A DNA stretch of 64,000 nt from Ophthalmolycus amberensis (GCA_024529925.1 JAFEUB010001051.1:620001-684000), one strand, 5' to 3'; counted from the first letter of the stretch, positions 36,201-44,744 are shown. Made by a program: numbers and translations. The notes: generated from the letters alone by a model not told the origin.

Positions 36201-38458
36201 AGGACGCAATATCGGGTTGACTGTTGCAGTTGATCCACAGTCCACAGTGCTTCATCTTCCTCGTCTTACCCCGTTGAGAAAGACTCCGGCTGTGCTGCAG
36301 GTGATGTAGAGGGTCTCAGTGTCGCAGGGCTCGATCACAAGGTAACAAATCTCATGAAGGGCCTGTCTCCACGGAGGGGCGCGGCAGCCGTTTGAAAACA
36401 CATAATCTAAAAGAAAAGCAAGGAGAGAAAAAAGATGGCAGTTTGGAATAAACTCGCAGAAACCTTTATGTAAATGTAATGTAGCCTGACAGCAACAACA
36501 CGTTTGTCTCCAAAGGAAGAAGGAAACAGAGAAAAACAGTGGAGCAAAACAGAGAAATCATCACAGGTGCCTGGACCGCTAAAGAGGATGACGTGGCACA
36601 CCGATGAGCACAGGTCTGAGAGGTAGTGACACTATCATATTTTACGGCTGGTTGGGAGAGTATTTTCATCGACTTCATAGAAATCAACATGAGAAATGGG
36701 GACTTGCTTCCACCACTTGGTGTGCACATGCTTTGTGAGGCCTCGATGAATACGAGCACTGACTAACGACTTGGTAAACTGGAATCTGACAAGACATAAT
36801 GACTTCTGCGGCGGCAGAACACATACTTTTTTAATTTTTTACGCTTTGGAATATCCAGCATTAGCGTTAATAGCAACTGCTTTCGTTGCAGCGCAGTGAA
36901 ATGTGGGGAGATAATTCAAACCTGATGTGTATCGAACCGACTTCAACACCCTCTTTTCCCCCCCGCTGCAGAGCCGCTTCAACAGCTCCACTTCGTTCTT
37001 CACCGCGCCGGGGTCCAGGCCGACTCGTCTGTGATGAAAGTGCAGAAAAACAAAACAAACGTCCAATTCGTCTCATTCATTCACGGTTTTCCCTTTTTGT
37101 CGAAACCCGCTGCTTCTTCCAATCAAAAACAACCACATGTTGCAGGGGAACTGGTTAGGTCTTGAGTGGAAGAGGGACAGCCGTGGAGGATGGATAGATG
37201 ATGGAGAAGGAAGAAGCACCTACCCGTCTATCTCTTTGAGGCACTTGCTGAGGAGCTGGTTGTCCATATTTTGGAGCAGGAGGAACAGCTTGACCTTGCC
37301 TTGATCCTCCTCTTTGTCTTCCAGACTTAGCACATCTGTGTGGGCATCGTGTTTCTCCAGGACGCTGGCAAAGCTGGGGCCAAGAATCTTAACCACGGGG
37401 TCTCTATTTTCTGAGCAATGAAAGAGGTTAGCCATAGCGAATCTTCAGATTCAGAGCCCGATCACCCAAGAATGAGTTACAATTCAGTAGGCCTCATATG
37501 AACTGTGTTTTTCCTCTTTTTAGTTTTTTTCTACATTAATCATGTATTCCCGTCATTAACTTATCTTTTTTTTGGCAGCAGCCCTAAACTAAATGCATAT
37601 ATGTAAAGAGTCACCAATGGCAGCATAATTGCGTGGTTGTAGACAAATAAATGAAGTCTGTGGGTTATGGAGGTATGTTGGTGGCTGGACTACTTAGTAT
37701 GCAAATTGGATTCAAATCTCCTCCTGTGGTCATCGTGCTTACCTTCGAGACATGCTTGAACCTCCTCCAGCTTCTTATCATCTGCCAGATGAACTAGTCT
37801 AGAGAGCTGGCTGAAGCTGCGCACACAAACAGTAGCAGGGGAGAGCTGCAACAATGGACGCCCTTCGCTGTCTTTCTCGTGGGACTGTGCATCCGAGTCA
37901 CTGAGGAGAAAAACAAAAAAAATACTTTAATACTTTTATCCATATTATTACTTTTTCATACTAGATGATGAATGCCAACGCACTCAAGGAAGATCAGAGT
38001 CTGTATCTGATTTTGTACTTCTACAATATGCAACGCACACACTGAAAGTCGACCAGAACTTCTGATGGAATAAAAAGGAATGTACTCAGTCTAACTGAAG
38101 CTGAAAAACAAATTAATTATAGCCTACTGCTTTGAGTAAAGCCAAGGTAAAATACATTTGGACACCATGGTGACAGCATATCCTGCACAGGCACGTAATA
38201 CCGAAAGCACCGGCCAACCAGCTGCCGGCCTCATGATTAGACCAACCTGATGTCATAGTCGGTTTTGAAATCAGATGCCACTAAAGTGGTACTCCACCGG
38301 AGAGGCTCCTCGAACACGTGCTCGGCCTCCTGTGGGTGTCGGGAGCTGAACTCCTCCACAAAGCGCAGGACCTCTTTCAACAAGGACTCGTTCATTGGCG
38401 TGAGCTCAAGTTTGCCAGAGCTGGTCCACTGGGTCGCCCTCGTCAGTGATGACCCCAT
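6026..38458 (-). CDS. odad2 (armc4): ARMC4/ODAD2, outer dynein arm docking complex armadillo protein (19 coding exons, C-terminus missing)
   Basis: Joined on the minus strand from exons at 38247-38458, 37743-37900, 37224-37410, 36922-37028, 36270-36406, 34643-34759, 29923-30122, 29181-29330, 28098-28269, 21479-21625, 20892-21101, 19620-19853, 19205-19315, 18490-18644, 12640-12820, 12462-12523, 9994-10108, 6512-6700 and 6026-6247. All junction phases agree and the total is 3066 nt (1022 codons). The protein has a conserved N-terminal domain (1-306), a charged linker (307-460) with an 11-Glu run at 443-453, and armadillo repeats from about 465 onward (signatures such as [19 protein letters not shown] and DHGVVQLL). 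By family knowledge, ODAD2 helps anchor outer dynein arms to axonemal doublet microtubules; loss causes primary ciliary dyskinesia and laterality defects. The order, motifs and near-full length (human about 1044 residues) match from memory; no alignment was run. The last exon was not found in the window. Confidence 0.95.
6512..6700 (-). CDS. odad2 (armc4): ARMC4 exon 19 (ARM repeats, residues 886-948)
   Basis: 189 bp, phase 0, acceptor CTGTAG, donor GTAAGA. It encodes DAGEMVRSLVSGLKLIVNLL, then EEHLAILTDHGVVQLLAKL. The intron to the next exon is 264 bp. Confidence 0.96.
6701..9993. other. ARMC4 intron 18
   Basis: No coding signal. It contains a poly-G run at 7717-7733, a poly-C run at 8612-8627 and an A-tract running into (AG)n near 8695-8722. 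The segment 9115-9185 has short GATATC/GATC-rich inverted pieces but no boundaries I could define. Confidence 0.7.
9994..10108 (-). CDS. odad2 (armc4): ARMC4 exon 18 (ARM repeat, residues 847-885)
   Basis: 115 bp, acceptor CCTACAG, donor GTACAT. It encodes IIDQLDGVRLVWSLLKNPSA, then SSAAWALCQCIKNAK. This agrees with human IIDRLDGVRLLWSLLKNP. Confidence 0.95.
10109..12461. other. ARMC4 intron 17
   Basis: About 2.3 kb of AT-leaning sequence. I see no exon, no transposon ends and no long simple repeat. Confidence 0.65.
12462..12523 (-). CDS. odad2 (armc4): ARMC4 exon 17 (ARM repeat, residues 827-847)
   Basis: Only 62 bp. The acceptor TACCAG follows a 116-bp intron, and the donor is GTAAGT. It encodes VLLVNVTKAVGACATDKDNI, matching human ALLVNVTKAVGACA. 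Confidence 0.94.
12640..12820 (-). CDS. odad2 (armc4): ARMC4 exon 16 (ARM repeats, residues 766-826), GC donor
   Basis: 181 bp, acceptor CCACAG. It encodes FQEYRALETLVGLLTDQPEE, then KCGGMKSLVNLLIGTNQ. The in-frame end is CAG|GCATGT, so the intron starts with GC instead of GT. The only nearby GT (four bases on) gives a length that breaks the frame of exon 17. Confidence 0.92.
12950..13535 (+). repeat. Dispersed teleost repeat, copy A
   Basis: It starts with GCTAACAT-rich sequence and then shows diverged repeats of a unit containing AAAAGTCAGGG, CATCAAAGTCATTA, ATTCATCCTCAG and GGCAATCCATCCAATA. It ends near CCATCCCTAGAGCC. Two further copies are in this window (23816-24335 and 32720-33665). 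I know the type as very common in fish introns and UTRs but cannot give a family name. Confidence 0.75.
16005..16640 (-). repeat. Probable dispersed repeat
   Basis: On the minus strand it reads through GACAATGGCGGTGAAGACAA and CTCCCATGATCCCTCGCTAC, phrases I associate with an abundant fish interspersed element, and it is flanked by AT-rich sequence. There is no second copy in the window and I could not define ends, so this rests on recollection. Confidence 0.35.
18435..18458. repeat. (GT)12 microsatellite next to a splice donor
   Basis: Twelve GT units on the plus strand. On the gene strand this is an AC run beginning about 30 nt after the exon 15 donor. Confidence 0.95.
18490..18644 (-). 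CDS. odad2 (armc4): ARMC4 exon 15 (ARM repeats, residues 715-766)
   Basis: 155 bp, acceptor CTTGCAG, donor AA|GTATGC. It encodes CAEDKLTRDLVRTYSGLQPL, then ATGAIWKCSISMENVA. The codon completed across the junction is Lys, restoring the conserved K-F-x-E-Y sequence with the next exon. Confidence 0.95.
18736..19087 (+). mobile_element. Diverged MITE, second copy of the 32824-33322 family
   Basis: Left end TACGGAAGCCCTTCAGAGGAA parallels TACGAAGTCTTGAGAGGCAA of the other copy. Shared internal landmarks follow in the same order: ACTTAAGAAC, GAGGCTGAAGTGCA, TGTTCTAAA and TTTCACAGA. It is more diverged, its right end is blurred and no target duplication is clear. It sits in ARMC4 intron 14. Confidence 0.5.
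19205..19315 (-). CDS. odad2 (armc4): ARMC4 exon 14 (ARM repeat, residues 678-714)
   Basis: 111 bp, phase 0, acceptor CTATAG, donor GTAACT. It encodes ESCRVAIQTEGMIKDLVQNL, then DELQMHCASAIFK. Human has ENYRAAI...IENLVKNL at the same place. Confidence 0.94.
19620..19853 (-). CDS. odad2 (armc4): ARMC4 exon 13 (ARM repeats, residues 600-677)
   Basis: 234 bp, phase 0, acceptor TGCTCAG, donor GTGAGA. It encodes VKLLDCVPNLASL, then KDVEVARCGALALWSCSKST and LIPVVGTLQECASE, a highly conserved ODAD2 block. Confidence 0.96.
20892..21101 (-). CDS. odad2 (armc4): ARMC4 exon 12 (ARM repeats, residues 530-599)
   Basis: 210 bp, phase 0, acceptor TTTTTAG, donor GTGAGC. It encodes IGSLKILRKISHNVQIRRTI, then LAAETIANVARFRRARRTVR and GGIKKL. 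This contains typical ARM helix-2/3 patterns. Confidence 0.96.
21479..21625 (-). CDS. odad2 (armc4): ARMC4 exon 11 (ARM repeats, residues 481-529)
   Basis: 147 bp, phase 0 both sides, acceptor TTTCAG, donor GTAAGT. It encodes AGDQTATVLTLCAMMDFNLM and then [20 protein letters not shown], almost unchanged from the human protein. Confidence 0.96.
21626..28097. other. ARMC4 intron 10
   Basis: The largest intron (6.5 kb). It contains copy B of the dispersed repeat (23816-24335), poly-G runs at 22067-22081, 25662-25675 and 26685-26695, an AT run at 23434-23450 and an AC run near 26881. No coding exon is seen. Confidence 0.7.
23816..24335 (+). repeat. Dispersed teleost repeat, copy B
   Basis: Same layout as copy A: GCTAACAT head, then two to three diverged units with AAAAGTCAG, ATCACCAAAGTC, TCATCCTC and AAATCTATCCAATAG, each followed by TTGAGATA-like text. 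Orientation is the same as in copies A and C. Confidence 0.75.
28098..28269 (-). CDS. odad2 (armc4): ARMC4 exon 10 (acidic run and start of ARM region, residues 423-480)
   Basis: 172 bp, acceptor GTCGCAG, donor GTAGGG. Eleven consecutive Glu (443-453) come from a GAG repeat. The exon ends LPPEYWQIKKLVKYLK, nearly identical to the human LPSEYWQIQKLVKYLK, which marks the entry into the armadillo array. Confidence 0.94.
28180..28212. repeat. Coding GAG/CTC trinucleotide microsatellite
   Basis: About eleven uninterrupted copies of CTC on the plus strand (GAG on the coding strand) lie inside ARMC4 exon 10. Length changes would add or remove Glu residues without shifting the frame. Confidence 0.95.
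29110..29130. repeat. Poly-C run (21 bp), longest in the window
   Basis: Uninterrupted C run in the ARMC4 intron between exons 9 and 10, about 50 bp past the exon 9 donor on the gene strand. Confidence 0.95.
29181..29330 (-). CDS. odad2 (armc4): ARMC4 exon 9 (basic linker, residues 373-423)
   Basis: 150 bp, acceptor TTATAG, donor GTAAGTG. It is very rich in Lys, Glu and Ser and ends KKKPDFSVSSLPGRQSSHK. It enters with two bases carried over and leaves two, consistent with exons 8 and 10. Confidence 0.83.
29923..30122 (-). CDS. odad2 (armc4): ARMC4 exon 8 (linker, residues 307-373)
   Basis: 200 bp, acceptor CAACAG, donor GTATGT. Read in the frame imposed by the previous exon it begins DFAVQELPSTQKIQHVEP and stays open, then turns Gln/Glu/Arg-rich. 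A second frame is also open, so the choice rests on phase closure with both neighbours. This is the least conserved exon and the least certain at residue level. Confidence 0.78.
32720..33665 (+). repeat. Dispersed teleost repeat, copy C, split by a MITE
   Basis: The head (32720-32823) contains GATGGGAATGTCTTTACTTT and GCAGGTATTTGGTCATAAATC. The body (33323-33665) resumes at ATAAATCAAAGTACAGGACA and continues with ATCACCAAAGTCATTGGGAT and GGCAATCCATCCAATAGTTG. Removing 32824-33322 plus one ATAAATC rejoins the two parts. Confidence 0.8.
32824..33322 (+). mobile_element. Nested 499-bp MITE (hAT-like) with target-site duplication
   Basis: It is flanked by exact ATAAATC at 32817-32823 and 33323-33329. 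The ends are inverted: TGAGAGGCAAGT near the left (32834-32845) and ACTTGCCTCTCA near the right (33301-33312). There is no ORF, so it is non-autonomous. A 7-8 bp duplication suggests hAT, but the terminal bases do not pair well, so the superfamily is inferred. Confidence 0.75.
34643..34759 (-). CDS. odad2 (armc4): ARMC4 exon 7 (residues 268-306)
   Basis: 117 bp, phase 0 on both sides, acceptor TTCACAG, donor GTACAG. It encodes GIKQEGEESGYERASDTYED and then LLKSTSPHFAGNTNEQ, matching the human GIK...YERASDTY...LL segment. Confidence 0.92.
35825..36136 (+). mobile_element. 5'-truncated L2-clade LINE 3' end
   Basis: About 310 bp align by eye with 56912-57230 of the larger copy with about nine differences. 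It begins inside the reverse transcriptase C-terminal coding region (HIWNKVPESCRS), runs through the stop and 3' UTR, and ends in AAATAAACTTGCCTTGC. It lies antisense in ARMC4 intron 6. No target duplication is obvious. Confidence 0.9.
36270..36406 (-). CDS. odad2 (armc4): ARMC4 exon 6 (residues 222-267)
   Basis: 137 bp, acceptor CTTTTAG, donor GTAAGA. It encodes DYVFSNGCRAPPWRQALHEI and then DTETLYITCSTAGVFLNG, one of the most conserved parts of the N-terminal domain. A truncated L2 LINE lies only about 135 bp downstream in the following intron. Confidence 0.93.
36922..37028 (-). CDS. odad2 (armc4): ARMC4 exon 5 (residues 186-222)
   Basis: 107 bp, acceptor ATCACAG, donor GTTTGA (non-optimal). 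It encodes VGLDPGAVKNEVELLKRLCS followed by GGEKRVLKSVRYTS. The phase links exactly to its neighbours. Confidence 0.88.
37224..37410 (-). CDS. odad2 (armc4): ARMC4 exon 4 (residues 124-186)
   Basis: 187 bp, acceptor TGCTCAG, donor GTAGGT. It begins ENRDPVVKILGP, the family motif NRDPIVKILG, and ends in LLSKCLKEIDG. The ATG upstream at 37435 belongs to the intron, not to a start. Confidence 0.92.
37743..37900 (-). CDS. odad2 (armc4): ARMC4 exon 3 (residues 71-124)
   Basis: 158 bp, acceptor CCTCAG, donor GTAAGC. It encodes GRPLLQLSPATVCVRSFSQL and then LEEVQACLE, matching the human segment around IRSFGQLSRLL. It enters in phase 2 and leaves one base for the next codon. Confidence 0.92.
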
Positions 38459-38476
38459 GGCACCGGCTGGGATATT
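38247..38476 (-). CDS. odad2 (armc4): ARMC4 exon 2 (start codon; residues 1-71)
   Basis: The acceptor CTTTCAG precedes 38476 and the ATG is at 38458 in GGTGCCATGG, a good Kozak context. It encodes MGSSLTRATQWTSSGKLELT and, further on, HPQEAEHVFEEPLRW, both characteristic of the ODAD2 N-terminus, which fixes the start. The donor is AG|GTTGGT and the exon ends in phase 2. Confidence 0.93.
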
Positions 38477-39576
38477 CTGAAAGTAAATATTACAAACAAC
38501 ATCTTAAGCAGTGTGTGGCTGATGCTTCTTAACTTTACACTTTTGATCAACTTTGGGCTCGGGGTCCATGTGGAGATACTAAGAAAAAAGGCATTTGTTT
38601 GATATATTTCCAAAGCTGAAACGATTAGTAAATGAATTGCTTCACAGACCGACATGAAATGAATCTGCAACTACTTTGATAATGCTTCTTAAGCGTGAGG
38701 ATTTGCTATTTTTCTTTTCTCTTAGTGAATTGAATCATTTTGGGGGTTTGGACTGAAGTAGTAGGAATCTTCAGTTGCTCAAATGATGAATTGAGAAAAT
38801 AATTGTCAGATTAATTCATAATAAAAAATAATGATTTATTGCAGAACTATTACATTTTCTGTCAAAATGAAACAAGTTGTGCGTAACATGTGTGTAATGT
38901 ATGCTTATATACCATTCAGAAATGGCCTTTAATAGCATGTCGTACTAATATTTATGTGACAACTTAAACGCTACGGTTTAAGATCTTCAAAATGGGTCAA
39001 AGGTCCATGAAAAGGTTTAGAAACTCGAAAATATAATATCCTAAATCCTTAGGGCTTGTCAGTCAAGCACATTCTAACACAACTATAACCCTATCACCCT
39101 ATTTCACCCGGGCTTTTACCTTTAAGTAACTGTTGTTTTCTCACAGCACACCTGTGTGTTGAGAGAGCTGCACGGTATAGAACGGCTACACTTCATTTAA
39201 AGCGTAAATATGAAATAAATAAATAAAAACTAAAGTTAGCTATGATGACGTTATGTTAATGGTGAACATTTTAATGTTGGGAGTTGACAGTGACGTATTT
39301 ACTTTAAATTAACTTAACGTTTTTCTAGTTCTACTGTTTGAATATTTGCGCACATAGCGTTAAGTCCCTCTTTACGTTAATGTCAACGTTTAGCGTTATA
39401 GCTAACTGTTAGTTTACGTTATAGCTGTTAGTTTTAGCCCCGTTAGCACAGCTGATAAACAGCCTCCAGCTAACGTTACTACAACCCGTTACCACTTCCC
39501 CTCGTCAATAACACACGCGGTACATGTTTCTACCATGATTTGTTACGTTTACACATCTACATTAGAGCAAACTTAC
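38477..39576. other. ARMC4 intron 1
   Basis: An 1.1 kb AT-rich intron. The part nearest exon 1 (39300-39480) is dense in AACGTTA/GTTAGC words. No other feature is seen. Confidence 0.75.
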
Positions 39577-39660
39577 CGAGTATTTTCGAGCTTCTTTTCT
39601 ATTTCAAAACTTTTACCGACAGTTTGCCCTCAGAGGTATCCATGGAAACCACACATCCAC
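39577..39660 (-). other. odad2 (armc4): ARMC4 non-coding exon 1 (5' UTR), upstream end uncertain
   Basis: The minus strand shows a strong donor (CG|GTAAGT) at 39576-39571. It pairs with the acceptor just above 38476, where exon 2 begins 18 nt before the start codon. The upper limit is a guess because a transcription start cannot be read from sequence. A second possible donor (CG|GTAAAA) occurs about 40 nt further upstream. The exon carries an upstream ATG at 39643 that opens a 14-codon ORF stopping at 39599. Confidence 0.6.
39636..39649. promoter_or_regulatory. Candidate RFX X-box of ARMC4
   Basis: GTATCCATGGAAAC is a near-palindromic 14-mer that fits the X-box consensus GTYNCCATRGNAAC at every fixed position except the third. 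RFX factors bind this motif at promoters of ciliary genes, usually within a few hundred bases of the start. The site lies about 60 bp from the exon 1 donor of a motile-cilia gene. The factor and function are inference from motif plus context. Confidence 0.6.
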
Positions 39661-39685
39661 ACAGCTACATCCGCCTCCGTTGGCT

Positions 39686-39701
39686 GTTGCTACGATACAA
39701 C
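39686..39701. promoter_or_regulatory. Weak second X-box-like inverted repeat
   Basis: GTTGCTACGATACAAC has a good RFX half site (GTTGCT, i.e. AGCAAC on the other strand) but a degenerate second half and a four-base spacer. It is 36 bp upstream of the better motif. On its own it would not be called. Confidence 0.25.
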
Positions 39702-42303
39702 CAAATAAAACGGAAAGCGAGTTGGGTCAAAAATGACCAAAGCCAAACTTTGAAATATCTAAATGGAAACGAAACCGTATAACTAACATGAGTTATTTAA
39801 TAACCCACTAGGTATAACTTAACACGTGCAATGTGGTGCAATGCAACACAGAAACTCTACCTTTACTGTGTTGTACTGTTTCTTTTCTTTTTTTTAGACT
39901 GTTTGGAAAGTAGCATATTGATTCGTGGATTGCTTTGTTACATGCACATACAATGTGTACAGTGAAATGCAGGGTGGGTGGAAAATATATGTTAGGAATA
40001 CAAATACAAATATATAAAAATTATAAATATATGTGCACTAACAGCAATTATAATCTACCTGTGTGAAGTCTAACTTTGGACGTGCAGGTGTTGGGAGTTG
40101 CACGGCCAGAAATTCTAAAATGTCAAGTAAACGTCATCATAATAAAAATCCCAGTTTGCTTTCCTTTTAGAGTGTCCACATGACCGCGTATTTGAGAGCC
40201 TATTTCCTCTCTCACTACTGGTTTGGCAGTGTCCTGCAGACAAACATTGGCTGGTGAACACAGTCTATTTGTGTGGACACTCTCTGTTTAGACACAGAAT
40301 ATGAGTTCACTCAGTTCAAAGTTAATAAGCCTTATTCTTGACATGGAAAGGCAAAGGCAAATAAAAGCCACCAATACAGACATCTGAATGTTCAAATAGC
40401 AATCCCTATAATCTCTCTTTCACATGTAAAATGACCACAACATTTCCCCAAATATCCATTTAAAGTGGATGAGGACAGCAACTTTACATGGTGGCATATA
40501 ATGAGAATCATTTGCAAGTACGATAAAGGCAATGCTCAATGGAAGGCAGCTTGTGTGATACCAAGCATTCTTCCAGATACATGACGTCTTTTCAGTCAAT
40601 GATTAAATCCCTTCCCTCTTAAAGAACACATTTGTGTCCTTATTGTTCTAGCAGCTGCCCACCTGTCCTGAGGCTGACCCGAGAGAAAAGGTGTCTCATG
40701 GCCCGGTGAAAACCACTGATTTCCTCTGGTACTTGCTTCGTCTGGCACACTGTCCGTCAGGAGCGCCAGTGGCGCGGAGACCTATCGCTTTCAGCCTGGC
40801 GCGCCTAGCGGCACAGCAGGTGGAACTACTTTGTCTCCTAAACCGTTGGATTAAGTTGGACTGAGCCTGCGTGTAAATCAATCCCCAGGGAGTGAGGAGA
40901 AGTAGTAGCTCATCTCTAGGATCAAGAGAGATCCCTCTGGATGTTGTTGTTGTTGTTAGAGGAGCGGATCTATGAGTTTGCCTACCCCCATTTCAGATAT
41001 TTTATTTAGAACAAGGGGGAAAGCTGTCTCCTCTAAATTAAGAAGCATTGAGAATCTGCCTGGAGCTGGGGGAGGAGGGGGGGGGGGCATCTGCGTGTGT
41101 CCCAGTTTGCCCGACTGTGAAGCAGTGAAAAACAAAGCGAAGGAGAGGAAAAAGAAAAGGGAAGGAAAGCAGGATAAACAAGGGTCTTAATACATGTAAC
41201 CCGGGGCCTCATTAGGGAGCCTAATTGCTGTTCGTTAACAGGGAGTAAATGAAACGCTCTCCCCAGCCTGGGCCTTTCACAAAGTAAAACAAATAAGCTC
41301 CCAGCTCAAGAAGCACCTGCTCGCTCTTTAGATGTCCTCTGACTCAAACTTAATACGGCATAATAAACACAAGTGCTCGCCGTGCTTTCTCTCCAATGCT
41401 TGAGTTCAGTCGCTGATTGAACTGCACGGAAACCCCGCTGATGACACACTGAGAAAAGGTACCGACCCGGCCTCTGTACACATGGACATCGTGATTGCAT
41501 CCGTTCGCAAGTGTGTCCAAATCTCCACAACACTCCATTAACGCACAGAGTAAACACACACAAAAGCTGTGCGTGAGTAGCAAGTAGTGATGATGAGGGG
41601 GGGGGACGTGCCGACTACTGTTCCTGTTCCTGGTTTGAAAGGAGCTGGAGAGCGTATCTCCTGTATTTTTCTTTTAACCCCTGCTTTCATGCATGGCTTC
41701 ACATCCTCCAAAGAGGTCTGATGTTTGTACAGGCTTTGCGTCAAATCTGGTTCAGTGCGCCTCGTGGCCGTGCGGTCGAAGCAAGAGACAAGGAAACGAG
41801 CGACACCGGTCGCCGTAATGAGCACCTGTGAGATGTGTCGCACCAATCCATGCGAGGTTCTAAAATAGAGAACAGTAAAAGGGACGCCAACAAGAGGCCG
41901 TGACCACATCCCCTTGGTTGTAAAAAAGCTCCAGGATCCTGTCTGTCATTTCCCATAATCCTCTGTGTGTTTAGGCACGGAAAAGAGCGGGATTCAGCTT
42001 TGTGATGGACAAGAAGCTTCAAGTCCCGCCGTATGACTTCCTTCAAAGGAGCTCTAGTCACTGCTGACAAGGTTATCTTTGCTTTTCCCCTTTTTTTAAT
42101 CTGACTGACAATGATGAGGTCATTCCGCCGTTACAAGTAATTGCCTGGTTTATTGATTGTTTAAATAGACACTAGCTAAAGAGGCCAATGGAAACTCAAA
42201 CTGTAAAGAGCGATAACGGAAGCAGAGACAGTAGTGCCAAAGAAAACCGAACCTAGTTATTCCTAATGCACACACAGCATGAGAAATATCTCCACATTTT
42301 TAA

Positions 42304-42372
42304 AGATTTGTTTTTTGGCATTACTGCTTTATTTGTTAGACAGACGGACAGGAAAGGCATGGGAGAGAGATC
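42304..42372 (-). mobile_element. Fragment of a tRNA-derived SINE tail
   Basis: Read on the minus strand it has CTCTCTCCCATGCCTTTCCT and then AACAAATAAAGCAGTAATGCC, the CT-rich stretch followed by AATAAAGGC-like tail that ends a common fish SINE. The tRNA-like head is missing. Confidence 0.45.
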
Positions 42373-43805
42373 ATCACTGTGTTATCCATCAAAATGAGGC
42401 AATCTTGGTTTTTTTTGGTCCGACCAGAAAAACGGAGATAATGAAATGTGTCACATTGTCCTAAAAGCTGGATGCAAAATGTTCACGACAAGAAATTAAT
42501 CAAAATCTGTTCTAAATGAGTCTCGGCAAACACAACCTGATACTGCTGGGAATATTTCTTTTACACAACGATATCATTGCTTGAGCTTCTTATGGACATA
42601 AACCTGCAATTGTGGTTTTCAAATACTGTGTACAGTATGTATTTCAAGTGGCGATCGCTTAGTGCCAGTGCTTTCTTTGGAGTGGACGGACGCTCGCCAA
42701 ATATAGAAGCAACTCAAGATTTATAGCCATGGTGCTTTCTGGGGCAAACCAATGACAACGTCTACAGCTACATGACTTAAAACACATTTTGTTTGTTTTG
42801 GTTGCAGTTCTGCAAGGCGACACATGGCTCCTGTTGGGGAATCATCGAGGCACTCTCCAGGAGCTTTTATGTGTTTCCAGAAAAGCTGAGTAAGCACATG
42901 TGACCACAAAACATATCTTAGAGAGAGAATAAATCACATTACCATGAACTGGAATAACCCCAGCTCCTCTTGACCGGCTGACACAGTGTATGCTTTCAAA
43001 CTGCAGGTTGTCATTTAGCGTTTAAAATAGAAAATATGAAGCCATGTTAACGACATCACATTTCATGGCTGGTGAGCTGAGTTGGTTAGTGCAGTGCTTA
43101 CAGTTTTATGGCTGTAGATGCGACCACTGTATTCACCAATTGGAAGCCTTTTCTTTTCTAGAGATTTTGCACCAACTGGAAACACATACAGAACACGTAA
43201 TTCAGAGTAGCTGATTAAAGCTCCACAACGGCAGCAAACAACCTGCAGCGCAGTACAAAAGAAACAACCTGGGGTTTCATAGAAGGTATGATTGCGTCCT
43301 ACCGGGCCTGAGTACTACTGCCCCCCCCCAGCTTTCACATTATTGATGCTGTTACGTCACTTGCGTCATCATCTACGCGACAGTTGCAAGATCCTAAGTC
43401 TGAGTCGTCCTTTCGCTTTCTAATGATTTCCATTTGGAGAGTATGCCAAGAACGCTTTATCACACACACTTTAACAAAAGGACTGACTGACTCTTGGTGC
43501 TTTTATAGCTCATTTCAATATTAATATGATGACATCTACCGTACGTTGCATGCATTTATGTCTTGTGCATCTATTGTATGATATGTATTGGTCGTGTTCA
43601 CCACTGCTTGGAAACCAAATTTCCCTCCCGGAGCGTTTAAAGAATACCCAAAGCCCTCTCTGCAAGACAGGGCCGCAACATTAGGAGCCACTTTAGTTGA
43701 TATCTCATTGATGTTCTGCAAATTCACTAAGAAAATAGCAATTACGTCACCAAAAAAAATCAATGGACATTCTCATGTCTGGGGCCCCACTTTGCCTGGT
43801 TAGTA

Positions 43806-43960
43806 ATGTGGCCTTGGGGTGTTGGACGCTGATCATGTACAGTAATAACAACATTGCGGGTTCAAGTTCGGTCAGGGACAATGCGGCGTGTCATTCCTCC
43901 TCTTTCTTCCCTCATGTCACCTCTCTATCCGCTATCAAAATAAAAGCAATGACGCCCAAA
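43806..43960 (+). mobile_element. tRNA-derived SINE (diverged)
   Basis: A B-box-like GGGTTCAAGTTCGGTC lies at 43858-43873. It is followed by TGTCATTCCTCCTCTTTCTT, CATGTCACCTCTCTATC and ATCAAAATAAAAGCAATG. This order (B box, CT-rich body, AATAAA-type tail) is that of an abundant teleost SINE. The A box is not clear. Confidence 0.55.
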
Positions 43961-44744
43961 CAATCACTTGAAAAAGCAAATGTGAAAGCCGTCTTTCGCC
44001 TGGTTCAGTTGAGGATATGTTGGCCCCACCTTGACCTGTTTACTAGATAAAGGCCTCTAAATACCCTTGAGCTGGCAAAATCCATTCTGCCAGACCGATC
44101 GCGTTGCCTCCGCTCCCCCTTCCACTCGCCCCGGAGATAGCAGCTGGTTCTACTCTTTCAAGACGTTCAGCGTGCTGAAAAAAAACAAAAAACACAGATC
44201 TACCCTCTCTTTTCTTCCTCCCTTCACCTCCTTGCTCCTCCGTCTCCCTCGCTTCATCTCTAACAGCGTAATTGTTATTTTGAAAGCGAGGTCTGAGAGG
44301 CCGTCCAGGTTTTTGGCGCTGCCTCACTCGCTAATGCTCGGGGAGCCGTAATACAGTTTGACTTTCGGCGTATAACCTCTCCAGGAAGACATCAGGGGCC
44401 CTTTGTTCTTTCCCTCCCCTGTCTCAGGGTGACGAGAGAGCTGAGGTAGCAGCTAAAAAACAGGGAAGCGGGCAAGGCGACGGGGTAATGAAGAGGAGTG
44501 AGTGGTGGGACCTTCTTTTTTCTTTTTTCCTGCGAAGACGAACCCGTGGGTGAAAAGAGTGGACCGAGATGAAGATGGATGTTGAGTGGAAGATGGAAAT
44601 GGAAAAGCTGGGGCACGTGGGTGGGGGAGAGAGGGTGGAAACAGACGAAGAGGGCGACTTGTTAAATGTGGTGAGAGGTGAACGAGAGAAGAGGCCGGTC
44701 CCCCCTGTCCTCCCGTCATTAGAGACGAGGTGCTGCTGGAGACC

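Noticed and set aside
43858..43873. Possible tRNA gene at the B-box-like sequence
   Set aside because: No A box, no cloverleaf and a SINE-type tail follow; treated as SINE.
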